This document shows, one piece after another, positions 16,700 to 25,569 of a stretch of DNA of 56,310 nt. Positions within the stretch are counted from its first letter, which is position 1; each line of letters starts with the position of its first letter. The notes beneath the pieces were generated by a model, which saw nothing but the letters and a program-made list of their open reading frames with translations, did not search any database and was not told where the DNA came from. Source of the DNA: an uncultured Chlamydiae bacterium (GTDB lineage: Bacteria; Chlamydiota; Chlamydiia; Chlamydiales; Rhabdochlamydiaceae). The DNA is taken from contig CAMFIG010000010.1 in NCBI GenBank assembly GCA_945952445.1, positions 1 through 56,310 of the forward strand. Reading direction: 5' to 3'. The translations under genes and the position numbers were made by a program.

Positions 16700-18129
16700 T
16701 CGTTAGAAGGACCCGCAATAGTTTGCGGGTCCTTTGTTGTATTTTCCCATCCTCCTCCAAGCGCTTTGTAAAGAGAGATAAGATTTTTCATAGCGTTAGC
16801 CTTGCTAGAAATATATTCGTTTTGCGATTGATACATCTCCGTGTACTGCTGAAGAAGGTAAGACATATCTTGTAGTCCGGATATTAGAAGCTGTTTGGCT
16901 TCATTTACGATGTTTCTACGCGCTTTCCACTGTAGGTAGAGATCGGCAATCTTCTGGTTTTCTTGCGCATAGGCAACAAGAGTGCTTTCTACATCTTTTA
17001 GAGCGTAGAGAACGGTATGTTGGTAGTAAAGGAGTGCTTGCCTATGTTGCGAGCTTTTTGCTTGGATATCTCCTAGTGTTTTTCCCCCTTGAAATAAAGA
17101 CCAATCAATACTTGGCCAGATTAGCCAAAATCTACTTGTTGGCTTAAAAAGGCGGTTAGTATCCTGAGATAGACCTCCTATCATGCCCGTTAAAGAAAAG
17201 CTGGGGAAGAGAGATGCTTTTGCCTCTCCGACCTTAGCTCCTGCGGCATAGACTTGGCATTCAGCGCTGCGGATATCGGGTCGCCTTCGTAGCAAATCGG
17301 AAGGGAGCCCGACAGGAACTTTCCATGCAGCTTGAGGGATGGGCAAAATCTTAGAGAATGCATCTTGGAATTCTTCCGGTTTTTTACCTAAGATAAAAGC
17401 TAGATGATAGATAGATTGTTGTTTGGTTTTTTCAAGATCGGGAATCTGGCTTTTGGCTCTATTGAGCTCAGCTATTTGCGTTTCTACGTTGATTGTATTA
17501 TTAAGTCCCGATTTTTTTAGATCGCAGCTGAGCTGCAGCAGCTGCTCAAAAGCTCGGATCTTCTTTTGCAAAACGAGAATTTTTTGCTGAGCTTCTCGGA
17601 TTTCTGTGTATAGTTTTATGACTTCAGAAATGACAGTCAACCGGACGCTATAAGATTGCTCTTGTGTGGAGAGAAGCTCATAAAAAGCAGCTTCTTTTGC
17701 GCTTCGGTTTTTTCCAAAAAGATCGATCTCCCAAGATGCATCAAAACCGATGGTAAAAAGATCCAAGACGCCTAGAGCCGGTAGTAAGGAATTTCTAGCT
17801 GGGTCTTGAGACGGCCTGATGCGTCCTCCTGCACCGAAGAAGTCAAGAGAAGGCCATAGCTTGGATCCAGAGATCCTTAAAGTCCCCCGCATCTCACATA
17901 TCCTCTCTAAAGCAATCTGGATGTCGAGGTTATCGCTCAAAGCCTCTTCAACCAAGTTGTCGAGTACTGGATCTTGGAATTGCTCCCACCAAGACCCTAG
18001 TTCTTGAGAAGAAGGATTTTCTTGAGAGATCTCTGCATAGGAAGCAGGCATCTGCATATCGGGGAGGGACTTCTTAGGCCCTAGCATGCATCCGGAAAGA
18101 AGTAAAAATAAGAGAAACGGCGTTCTCAT
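16696..18129 (-). CDS. Outer-membrane efflux lipoprotein (NodT/OprM/TolC type)
   Basis: A 477-residue outer-membrane channel of the RND/ABC tripartite exporter class. It has a lipoprotein signal with lipobox LLSGC (Cys14), then LGSWWEQFQDPVLDNLVEEAL, the typical first repeat of NodT proteins, and the second repeat with LLRRRPDIRSAECQVYAAGAKVGEAKASLFPSF split over its middle. Two long helical hairpins and the duplication of the family are recognisable. It is divergent from an HlyD/ABC exporter operon 100 bases away, so it is the probable outer-membrane partner of that system. Confidence 0.9.
   Translation of the reverse strand: MRTPFLLFLLLSGCMLGPKKSLPDMQMPASYAEISQENPSSQELGSWWEQFQDPVLDNLVEEALSDNLDIQIALERICEMRGTLRISGSKLWPSLDFFGAGGRIRPSQDPARNSLLPALGVLDLFTIGFDASWEIDLFGKNRSAKEAAFYELLSTQEQSYSVRLTVISEVIKLYTEIREAQQKILVLQKKIRAFEQLLQLSCDLKKSGLNNTINVETQIAELNRAKSQIPDLEKTKQQSIYHLAFILGKKPEEFQDAFSKILPIPQAAWKVPVGLPSDLLRRRPDIRSAECQVYAAGAKVGEAKASLFPSFSLTGMIGGLSQDTNRLFKPTSRFWLIWPSIDWSLFQGGKTLGDIQAKSSQHRQALLYYQHTVLYALKDVESTLVAYAQENQKIADLYLQWKARRNIVNEAKQLLISGLQDMSYLLQQYTEMYQSQNEYISSKANAMKNLISLYKALGGGWENTTKDPQTIAGPSND
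16707..16740 (+). terminator. Intrinsic terminator inside a convergent gene
   Basis: AAGGACCCGCAA (16707-16718), loop TAGT, TTGCGGGTCCTT (16723-16734): a 12-bp GC-rich stem followed by TGTTGTATTTT. It directly follows the porin stop codon and at the same time codes for the last residues of the convergent outer-membrane efflux protein. Confidence 0.8.
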
Positions 18130-18256
18130 GCATAGTATCCGATGGTTAGTTTCTATTTAGACGAACGGTTCTGATTGCACAAGAGAAAAATGACAAAACC
18201 TAGCGAGAAAAGAGATGCGCTGATATGTAGTGAAGAGATTGTCGGAGGGATTTCGG

Positions 18257-19090
18257 ATGAAGCTGCGTAAGAATGTCATCGCATCAGTTGTTTGTGTACT
18301 CATTGCAGTTATTTCTGTTGTTTTGTGGACTCAGCTTCGCCATCGAAACGATGCGGAATGGATTGTCGTATATGGGAATGTCGATATCCGCGAAGTGGAC
18401 TTGGGATTTAGAGTCTTTGGAAAAGTAGAAAAACTCTATGTCGATGAAGGAGATCATGTTAAGGAAGGAGATCTGCTTGCCGAGCTCGATAATGGCCCTT
18501 ATGCAGATGCTTTGTCCGGAGCTCAAGCTTCTGTCGAAGCTGTCAAAGTTTCGCTTGCCAATGCAGCCAAGCAGTTTTTGCGAAGGACGCAAGCAGTCCA
18601 AACCTGCGCTGTTTCTGAAGAGGATTTTGAAAATGCCCTCTCTCAAGAAAAAGAGCTGCAAGCAAATCTAAAAGAGGCGGAAGCTTCTTTATCTATTGCA
18701 AAGACGCGCTATGACGATACAAAGTTATTTGCTCCATCATCTGGAACTATCCTTACAAGGATCCGAGAGCCGGGGTCTGTGTTGAATCCTGGAGAGCCTG
18801 TTTTCTCCTTATCTTTGGAAGATCCCATTTGGATTCGAACCTATGTCTCCGAGCCAGACTTGGGTGCCATCCATCCTGGAATGGCAGCAGAGGTGATCAC
18901 CGATACGCCCAAGAACCCAATCTACCATGGACATATTGGATTCATTTCTCCTGTGGCAGAGTTTACCCCGAAAAATGTCGAAACAACTGATCTTAGAACA
19001 GAGCTTGTCTATCGCATTCGCGTGGTGATTGATCATCCCGATCCGGGCTTGCGCCAGGGAATGCCGGTCACTGTTAAAATAAAAAGATGA
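18257..19090 (+). CDS. HlyD-type membrane fusion protein (YbhG-like)
   Basis: Periplasmic adaptor of a tripartite ABC exporter. One N-terminal membrane anchor (KNVIASVVCVLIAVISVVLW), a biotinyl-lipoyl-like half (VDIREVDLGFRVFGKVEKLY, DEGDHVKEGDLLAEL), a coiled-coil hairpin of about 100 residues, and the second lipoyl half (LFAPSSGTILTRIREPGSVL). The ATG at 18257 is preceded by GGAGGG; a GTG at 18230 would add nine residues. The stop lies 10 bases before the next start. It links the ABC permeases to the outer-membrane protein at 16696-18129. Confidence 0.9.
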   Translation: MKLRKNVIASVVCVLIAVISVVLWTQLRHRNDAEWIVVYGNVDIREVDLGFRVFGKVEKLYVDEGDHVKEGDLLAELDNGPYADALSGAQASVEAVKVSLANAAKQFLRRTQAVQTCAVSEEDFENALSQEKELQANLKEAEASLSIAKTRYDDTKLFAPSSGTILTRIREPGSVLNPGEPVFSLSLEDPIWIRTYVSEPDLGAIHPGMAAEVITDTPKNPIYHGHIGFISPVAEFTPKNVETTDLRTELVYRIRVVIDHPDPGLRQGMPVTVKIKR

Positions 19091-19100
19091 AGGAGGGCAT

Positions 19101-20801
19101 TTGGATGCATATATAAATGTGCAAGGAGTATCCAAATGGTTTGGGAAGACATGTGCTCTTTCGCATCTTAATGTTTCCTTGCCTCAAGGAAAAATCATCG
19201 GACTTGTAGGCCCAGATGGGGCGGGAAAAACCACTTTGATACGGCTTCTCACAGGACTTTTGCCTGTTTCAGAAGGAAAGGTTGCCATAGGAGGGATCGA
19301 TGTAGCAAAAGACCCGGATCAGATCCATGGGATGATAGGCTATATGCCACAGAAATTTGGTCTCTATGAAGATCTCAGTGTGGAAGAAAACTTAAAGTTA
19401 TATGCAGACTTGCAGGGAATTGATTCTGCGGAGCAGCTTAAGGTTTTTGAAAAGCTATTATTTTTTAGCCGTCTTGGCTCTTTCCAAAAAAGGCTAGCAA
19501 GAGATCTATCTGGAGGGATGAAGCAGAAGCTGGGACTTGCTTGCGCGTTACTTAAAAAACCAAAATTCCTCTTATTAGATGAGCCGACGGTAGGTGTCGA
19601 TCCCCTCTCTCGTAGAGAGCTCTGGAAGATGGTCTTGAGTCTTCTTCATGAGGAAATCACCGTGATCTGGAGCACCTCCTATCTCGACGAAGCAGAAAGG
19701 TGCGATCTTGTCTTGCTTATGAACGAAGGGAAAGTCCTCTATGCCGGAGAGCCTAGTAAGCTGACATGCCATCTTAAAGAGAGAGTATTTTTGCTCCAAG
19801 GAGAAGAAAGAAGGTCTTTATTGTCGAAGATCCTTCCGATGCCTCTTGTAAAAGATGCCACTATCGAGTCGAGCTTTGTGCGCACCGTGCTCAGTAAAGA
19901 AGGAGCTCTAGAAGCCTTTTGTAAAGAGCTCCCTTCTGGCACGAACGTAAAGGCTGCCAAGCCTCGGTTTGAAGATGCTTTTATCGATCTTCTGGGTGGT
20001 TCTTATCGCGGGCAGTCTTTGATCGCTGAGAAAATGGAGACTAAACTTAAAGATGACAAAAAAGTCATAGAAGCAAAATCTCTTAAAAAAGAATTTGGCG
20101 ACTTTGTTGCAGTAGATGGGATTAGCTTCTCTGTAGACCAAGGAGAAATTTTTGGTTTGCTAGGCCCTAATGGCGCCGGGAAATCCACTATGTTCAAGAT
20201 GCTCTGCGGACTTATCCACCCTACAGCAGGGGAAGCTGTTGTTCGGGGACTTTCGTTAGCTTCGGCACCTGCTGCTGCAAGAGCCCAGGTGGGCTATATG
20301 GCGCAGAAGTTTTCTCTTTATGGGAATATGACCGTCTTGCAGAACTTGCAGTTCTTTGCCGGAATCTATCTAGTATCCTATCCGAAAAAGGCAATCGATC
20401 AGATGATCGAGGTGTTCTCTTTGCAGCCTTATTTGAAAAAGAGCTCTTCAGAATTGCCTCTTGGGTTTAAGCAGCGCCTGGCGCTTGCCTGTTCTTTGAT
20501 GCATGAACCTCATATCTTATTTCTCGACGAGCCTACCGCGGGGGTAGATCCTTTGACCCGCAGGGAATTTTGGTCTCATATTAACAGCTTTGTGCAAAAA
20601 GGGATGACGATCATGGTGACAACTCATTTTATGGATGAAGCAGAATATTGCGATCGCATTGGGTTGATAGAATCTGGAAAGATGATCCACCTAGGGACTC
20701 CTGAAGAGCTCAAAGCCCTAGTGAGAACGGAAAAACGACCTGATCCTACTTTAGAAGATGCCTTTGTAGATCTTAGTGAAGCCTTCAGGAGAACCCTATG
20801 A
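19101..20801 (+). CDS. ABC exporter ATPase with two fused nucleotide-binding domains (YbhF-like)
   Basis: 566 residues with two ATPase domains in one chain. Domain 1: Walker A GPDGAGKTT (37-45), signature LSGGMKQKL, Walker B FLLLDEPTVGVD, and TSYLDEAE in place of the usual H-loop. Domain 2: Walker A GPNGAGKST (about 355-363), signature LPLGFKQRL, Walker B ILFLDEPTAGVD, H-loop TTHFMDEAE. The LPLG signature and the missing H in domain 1 are, as I recall, usual for YbhF-type drug exporters. The start is TTG at 19101 after a full AGGAGGG; the nearby ATG at 19105 is out of frame and stops at once. It drives the two permeases that follow. Confidence 0.92.
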   Translation: MDAYINVQGVSKWFGKTCALSHLNVSLPQGKIIGLVGPDGAGKTTLIRLLTGLLPVSEGKVAIGGIDVAKDPDQIHGMIGYMPQKFGLYEDLSVEENLKLYADLQGIDSAEQLKVFEKLLFFSRLGSFQKRLARDLSGGMKQKLGLACALLKKPKFLLLDEPTVGVDPLSRRELWKMVLSLLHEEITVIWSTSYLDEAERCDLVLLMNEGKVLYAGEPSKLTCHLKERVFLLQGEERRSLLSKILPMPLVKDATIESSFVRTVLSKEGALEAFCKELPSGTNVKAAKPRFEDAFIDLLGGSYRGQSLIAEKMETKLKDDKKVIEAKSLKKEFGDFVAVDGISFSVDQGEIFGLLGPNGAGKSTMFKMLCGLIHPTAGEAVVRGLSLASAPAAARAQVGYMAQKFSLYGNMTVLQNLQFFAGIYLVSYPKKAIDQMIEVFSLQPYLKKSSSELPLGFKQRLALACSLMHEPHILFLDEPTAGVDPLTRREFWSHINSFVQKGMTIMVTTHFMDEAEYCDRIGLIESGKMIHLGTPEELKALVRTEKRPDPTLEDAFVDLSEAFRRTL

Positions 20802-21925
20802 GGCGCTTTTGTGGACGAAGGATCCAAGCGCTTGCTCGCAAGGAATTTTACCAGATAGTTCGCGACCCTAGTAGCATCTTAATTGCTGCCGTTTTACCTC
20901 TAATCCTTCTTTTTATCTATGGGTATGGGATCTCTCTTGACATGAGCCATGTGAAACTCGGAGTGCTCATGGAAGACCGCAGCCCCATAGCAGAGAGTTT
21001 TGTGCAGTCTCTCAAAGATTCTACCTTTTTTGAAATAACCTTTGAAAACGGACCTCAAGGGACTTCAGAAGGTCTAGTCTCAGGAAGGACTTTAGGAGCT
21101 GTTACTATCCCTTCTTATTTTTCCGACTTTGCTGAGAATAAAGACAAGGCAGGCCCTATCTTCGTAGCGACTGACGGCAGTCAGCCTAATTCGGCCAATT
21201 TCGTAAAAAACTACGTGGAAGGTGCTTGGCACTTGTGGATGCAAGCAGAGCAGAGGGAATCTGGGGCTCAACCCTCTCCTCTTGCGCATATTGTCCCTCG
21301 ATTTTGGTATAATGAAGAACTCGATAGCCATCTGTTTTTGATTCCCGGGTCGATAGCGATCATCATGTCTTTGATAGGTACCTTGCTGACAGCCCTTGTG
21401 ATCGCAAGGGAATGGGAGCGTGGGACGATGGAGGCTTTAATGGCAACACCCATTACGATGGGAGAGATCATTTTAGGAAAGCTGATTCCCTATTTTTGCC
21501 TTGGAGTGATTTCGATGAGTATTTGCACGCTGTTGGGATGTTTTCTTTTCGACGTTCCTTTGCGAGGAAATTTTTTAGTTCTCATCTCTGTGACGGCAGC
21601 ATTCCTTCTTCCTGCTTTGGGGATGGGGCTTTTTATTTCTTCAGCCACCAAAAACCAATTCAATGCTTCTCAAATCGCTCTGGTTTCTGCTTTCTTACCA
21701 GCTTTCATGCTGTCGGGGTTTATTTTTGAAATCCAAAGCATGCCAAAGTGGATCCAGGCTGTCACTTACCTTCTTCCTGCGCGTTATTTTGTCACCTGTC
21801 TGCAGACGATCTTTCTTGTTGGAAATATATGGAATCTACTCATCCCCTGTTTTTTGATTATGATTTTTTTTGGGATTGTTCTCTTTGGTTTAATGGGTAT
21901 TAAGGGAAAAAAAACATTGGAATAG
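20798..21925 (+). CDS. ABC-2 type exporter permease (YbhS-like)
   Basis: 375 residues with one N-terminal membrane segment (SSILIAAVLPLILLFIYGYGI), a large external domain, and five C-terminal segments, the layout of ABC-2 permeases. It contains the family stretch REWERGTMEALMATPITMGEIILGK split by the cytosolic loop after the second segment. It overlaps the ATPase stop by 4 bases (ATGA) and is followed after 2 bases by its partner permease, so the two form a heterodimeric channel. Confidence 0.92.
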   Translation: MRRFCGRRIQALARKEFYQIVRDPSSILIAAVLPLILLFIYGYGISLDMSHVKLGVLMEDRSPIAESFVQSLKDSTFFEITFENGPQGTSEGLVSGRTLGAVTIPSYFSDFAENKDKAGPIFVATDGSQPNSANFVKNYVEGAWHLWMQAEQRESGAQPSPLAHIVPRFWYNEELDSHLFLIPGSIAIIMSLIGTLLTALVIAREWERGTMEALMATPITMGEIILGKLIPYFCLGVISMSICTLLGCFLFDVPLRGNFLVLISVTAAFLLPALGMGLFISSATKNQFNASQIALVSAFLPAFMLSGFIFEIQSMPKWIQAVTYLLPARYFVTCLQTIFLVGNIWNLLIPCFLIMIFFGIVLFGLMGIKGKKTLE

Positions 21926-21927
21926 CT

Positions 21928-23037
21928 ATGTGGAAAAAGATTTGGACTCTTGTAGTCAAAGAACTGCTAGCTGTCTTGCAAGATAAAAAAAGCCGCACGA
22001 TCCTCATTTTGCCGCCACTCACGCAGCTTTTGATCTTCTCGTATGCAGCAACGCTCGATGTCAAAAATGTGACTTTAGGGGTTTTTAACCAAGATAATGG
22101 GAAGTTCTCCTACGAGCTGATCCAGAGGTTTGCAGGGTCCCCTACGTTTAGCAAGATCCTCTATTTGCAAAAAGAAGAGGAGATCGCTCCTTTCATTGAT
22201 GAACAGAAGGGCTCTGGAGTGTTGCATTTTGATGCACAGTTTTCTCGAGACCTTTTTTCAGGAAAGCCTGCAGAAGTTCAGATGATTTTTGATGGGAGAA
22301 AGTCGAACACAACGCAGATTATCCTCGGTTATGCGAATCAGATTGTACAGCAATTCGACCAAGATATAGCTACCATATGGAATCTGCCTCACGGTTCTAC
22401 CGAGCTTATTTTTCGCCATTGGTTCAATCCAAACTTGATCTATTCGTGGTTTACTGTGCCAGGACTTGTTGCTACACTTGCCATGATGATCAGCTTACTT
22501 GTGACAGCTATGACGGTTGCAAGAGAAAGAGAACTTGGGACTTTTGACCAGCTTCTTGTCTCTCCTTTGCAGCCTTTTGAAATTCTTCTGGGTAAAACGA
22601 TTCCAGGGATTTTGATCGGCATGGCTCAAGCGACTTTGATGGTCGTGGCTGCTGTCTTTTTTTTCCAAGTCCCTTTTACCGGCTCTTTGTGGCTTCTCTA
22701 TGGAAGTCTCTTTTTTTTCATCCTTTCCATTGTAGGAGTTGGGCTCTTCTTGTCTTCGATCGCAAAAACGCAGCAGCAAGCTCTTTTGTACGTATTTGTA
22801 TTTATCGCTCCTGCCGTGATCTTATCCGGCTTTGCAACGCCTGTTGAAAATATGCCGGTATGGTTGCAGAAAGTTACAGTCATCAATCCCCTCAAGCATT
22901 TTTTGGTGGTATGCCGAGGGGTATTTTTAAAATCGATGCCTTGCCGGATGGTTCTCGATCATACATACCCTCTTATATGTATAGCCGCTGTCAATCTTAT
23001 TGCTGCAGGTTGGTTTTTTCGAAGAAAAATGGAGTAG
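21928..23037 (+). CDS. ABC-2 type exporter permease (YbhR-like)
   Basis: 369 residues and the same layout as the gene before it: N-terminal segment TILILPPLTQLLIFSYAAT, external domain, then VARERELGTFDQLLVSPLQP and five C-terminal membrane segments. It is the last gene of the exporter operon. Together the operon encodes all inner-membrane and periplasmic parts of a YbhGFSR-type exporter; the substrate is unknown (drugs or cations in E. coli, possibly lipids or host compounds here). Confidence 0.92.
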   Translation: MWKKIWTLVVKELLAVLQDKKSRTILILPPLTQLLIFSYAATLDVKNVTLGVFNQDNGKFSYELIQRFAGSPTFSKILYLQKEEEIAPFIDEQKGSGVLHFDAQFSRDLFSGKPAEVQMIFDGRKSNTTQIILGYANQIVQQFDQDIATIWNLPHGSTELIFRHWFNPNLIYSWFTVPGLVATLAMMISLLVTAMTVARERELGTFDQLLVSPLQPFEILLGKTIPGILIGMAQATLMVVAAVFFFQVPFTGSLWLLYGSLFFFILSIVGVGLFLSSIAKTQQQALLYVFVFIAPAVILSGFATPVENMPVWLQKVTVINPLKHFLVVCRGVFLKSMPCRMVLDHTYPLICIAAVNLIAAGWFFRRKME

Positions 23038-23111
23038 AGAATCTTTACTAGGTCTGCAAATAGCATTTTTATATTCGGTGAAGATCTAAAAAAATAGAAA
23101 AATATTTAAAC

Positions 23112-23369
23112 TTAACGGTATACTTCTCGTCTATGACCTACTTTAACGATCAGGATAATGAGTTTTTTTTTGGCAAATTGATAAATGACACGATGGTCCC
23201 TGGAACGGATGCGATACAAATCTTCATGTCCTTCTAGTTTTTCGCACTCATGAGGCAGAGGGTCTTTTTTTAGCTTTTCAATCTTGGTTACAATTTTCTT
23301 CATATCAGCGGAGGGAATGTCTTTTAATACCTTATGAGCATTCCTGCTTAGTTCTATCGTGTAAATCAC
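23112..23369 (-). CDS. relE: RelE/ParE-superfamily toxin
   Basis: 85-residue mRNA-interferase-like toxin. MIYTIELSRNAHKVLKDIP is the usual RelE start; LEGHEDLYRIRSRDHRVIYQ and the C-terminal KVGHRREVYR carry the basic and aromatic residues that cut ribosome-bound mRNA in RelE (Arg, His, Tyr). It begins with GTG overlapping the antitoxin TGA by 4 bases. Complete and apparently active; normally held inactive by the partner protein. Confidence 0.9.
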   Translation of the reverse strand: MIYTIELSRNAHKVLKDIPSADMKKIVTKIEKLKKDPLPHECEKLEGHEDLYRIRSRDHRVIYQFAKKKLIILIVKVGHRREVYR

Positions 23370-23620
23370 AGCCCAAGCTCATGTTTGGTGTCTTCCCAAG
23401 ATACGGTTCCATGTTTTTCAATGACACGAAGCGCCTTTTTTGCATCTTCCAAATCGACTTTGTTTTCTATCATTTCAAGAGTTTTAAGATCTGCTAAAGG
23501 GATAATCGCGACCAACTGTTTCCCCTTACGAGTTAATATGATCCTTTCACCTCCGTATGCGACTTCGTTGACAATGTCAGTCAAATGGGTTCTTGCTTCT
23601 GAAAATGGCACAGTAGCCAT
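23366..23620 (-). CDS. Phd/YefM-family antitoxin
   Basis: An 84-residue antitoxin. ATVPFSEARTHLTDIVNEVAYGGERIILTRKGKQLVAIIP is the DNA-binding Phd/YefM fold (quoted motif split: residues 2-21 and 22-41); the C-terminal half binds the toxin. I place the start at ATG 23620, with GAGGAGA just upstream; the frame is open 26 codons further but includes the operator. Together with RelE it should autorepress the operon through the palindrome at 23644-23660. Confidence 0.9.
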   Translation of the reverse strand: MATVPFSEARTHLTDIVNEVAYGGERIILTRKGKQLVAIIPLADLKTLEMIENKVDLEDAKKALRVIEKHGTVSWEDTKHELGL

Positions 23621-23643
23621 AGATCTCCTCTTGTTATATATAA

Positions 23644-23660
23644 TTGTACCATTTGTACAA
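23644..23660. promoter_or_regulatory. Likely YefM/Phd operator
   Basis: TTGTAC-CATTT-GTACAA is an inverted repeat 24 bases upstream of the antitoxin start and contains the hexamer TGTACA (23654-23659), the core known for YefM-YoeB operators. Confidence 0.65.
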
Positions 23661-23833
23661 ATATTAATCAATCTGGCTTCTTGTGTATATAGTCTCAAAA
23701 GAGGATGCAGAGGGGGCTTTTTTCTAGTACAAGTATCCAGTCAGTTTCTTCTTTGTTATAAAAGTTTTTACTATTATAGGCTGTTGCCTTACTAGATGAC
23801 AATATTTACTTTTAATTCTTCGGCAGAATCAAA

Positions 23834-25516
23834 TTAGATCTCGAAATCTGTTGAGATCCGAATCGAGTAGCTTTTGTCTTCTTTTCCAATCTGAATCAGA
23901 GCAACAGAAGGCGTTTGAGAAAAGAAGGGAAACCACGATTTCTTCTGTAAAGGTTCTTCTTGTGCATATAGGCCGGGAAGAAGGATGCAGAGGGGCTCTT
24001 TTTTGAATGACTCTGCAGCTTCTTTCCAAGTCTGTCCTTCTTCTATAAAGTGCAAATTGGGGATTTTCTTTAAGAAAAAATTAACAAGAGGGCTCTTTGT
24101 TGCTTCCATGAGAAAGGAACACTCAGGCAAGAAAGCAGTGCAGAGGAGAGCTTTGAAAAGAGTGGCTTCTTCGAGAAACCAAAGAGAGGTTTTTTCAGGT
24201 ACAGAATCAGGTAAGCGGATGTGAAGAAATGGATATAATACTTTTTTTGAAAGAAAAGGAAAAAATGCTTCTGCTAAAGCAAGGGAGAGAAATATCACGA
24301 CAAGGAGAGTGGAAAATCCGATGAGAGCAAAGCCTGCGGCAGGAGGGATGCCTGCAGCGCTGAAAAAATAGAGGATACAAGAAGCGATCAAGACACCTAA
24401 GAAACTTAAGAAGTTTGTCGCTGCAATCATCTGCCCTCTTTTTTCTTCAGGGCTATTTAACTGAATGAAAGTGTCAAAAGGGATGATGAAAATACCTCCG
24501 AGGATTCCTAAAATGGCGAGGATGCATGCAACAAAAGAAAGAGAAAAGGAAAACAAAGAGAGAAAAAGAAAGCTAAGGCCTAAGCCGAAGCCCGCTATGC
24601 AAGAGATACCAAGTTCTAGTTTTTTTTTAAGGAGCTTGCCTGTAAAAAAAGAGCCGAGCGCGATGCCGAGCGCTGTGATAAGGAAAAGATAGCCTCCGGC
24701 TGCTGCAGAGAGGTTGAGGGAGTCGATAGCAAAGGGAATAATATTGAGTTGGGTATAAGCTCCAACAAAAAGAAAAAAAGAAGATCCGCAAATGCAAGAG
24801 AGCATCTTCGGGATTGCTTTTGTGCTTTTTAAGGTGAGATAGATTTCCCGGATAAAGAATAGGTGGATATGTTGAGTGGATTTCTGTGCTGAGGTTCTTT
24901 TGATGCCAAAGACGCTTGCAAATCCGCCAAGAGCTACGACAAGGCAAAAAAGGACGGCTATGAAGAAATTGCGGTTTGTAATCTCGGTGAGAAAAGATGC
25001 GAGAAATGTGCCTAAAATGATGGCTAGATAGGTAAAAGAGGTGATGATCCCATTGGCTTTAGAGACAGTCTCTTTCGAGACAAGTTCAGGGATAATCCCA
25101 TATTTTGAAGGCCCAAACATAGCGCTATGTGTGGCAAGCAAAAACAAAAGAGAGTAACATCCCCAGGTGCTTTTAAAGACAAAAGCAAAGACGGCTAAGA
25201 TCATGATGCCGGTTTCGGCAACTTTTAGGAGCATGATCAGCTTTTGTTTGCTCATCCGATCTGCTAGAATACCGGCAGATGAGGAGAAAAGTAGGAAGGG
25301 AAGAACATAGATTGCACCGGCTGCCGAGAGAATAGCGCTTGCTTGGTGTGCGCCTAGAGTGTCGATCAGCAAAAAGATCATGAAAAATTTGTATAGGTTA
25401 TCGTTCAGTACGCCGAGAAATTGCGTTATATTCAGGCATCGGAAGGAAAAACGACCTCTTTTTGCAGCCCATGGGCCTGCGAGAGCTTTGCGGATGGAAA
25501 GGAAAAAATACGTCAT
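23834..25516 (-). CDS. LplT-like MFS transporter with a degenerate acyltransferase-like tail
   Basis: 560 residues. The first 420 or so form a 12-segment MFS transporter with the LplT-type start QFLGVLNDNLYKFFMIFLL and the MFS loop GILADRMSKQKLI; LplT moves lysophospholipids across the inner membrane. The last 120 residues (SLWFLEEATLFKALLCTAFLP..., KEPLCILLPG) align by eye with the PlsC domain found in LplT-PlsC-Aas fusions, but the catalytic NHxxxxD is replaced (EEATLFKA) and the FPEG motif reads LLPG, so acyltransfer is not expected. The gene is divergent from recC with 53 bases between. The transporter call is firm; the tail identity is inference. Confidence 0.8.
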   Translation of the reverse strand: MTYFFLSIRKALAGPWAAKRGRFSFRCLNITQFLGVLNDNLYKFFMIFLLIDTLGAHQASAILSAAGAIYVLPFLLFSSSAGILADRMSKQKLIMLLKVAETGIMILAVFAFVFKSTWGCYSLLFLLATHSAMFGPSKYGIIPELVSKETVSKANGIITSFTYLAIILGTFLASFLTEITNRNFFIAVLFCLVVALGGFASVFGIKRTSAQKSTQHIHLFFIREIYLTLKSTKAIPKMLSCICGSSFFLFVGAYTQLNIIPFAIDSLNLSAAAGGYLFLITALGIALGSFFTGKLLKKKLELGISCIAGFGLGLSFLFLSLFSFSLSFVACILAILGILGGIFIIPFDTFIQLNSPEEKRGQMIAATNFLSFLGVLIASCILYFFSAAGIPPAAGFALIGFSTLLVVIFLSLALAEAFFPFLSKKVLYPFLHIRLPDSVPEKTSLWFLEEATLFKALLCTAFLPECSFLMEATKSPLVNFFLKKIPNLHFIEEGQTWKEAAESFKKEPLCILLPGLYAQEEPLQKKSWFPFFSQTPSVALIQIGKEDKSYSIRISTDFEI

Positions 25517-25569
25517 AATATATGCTTTTTTTTAGTTTACTGTAGCAAATGTAGAATAAGGAAGCGAGA

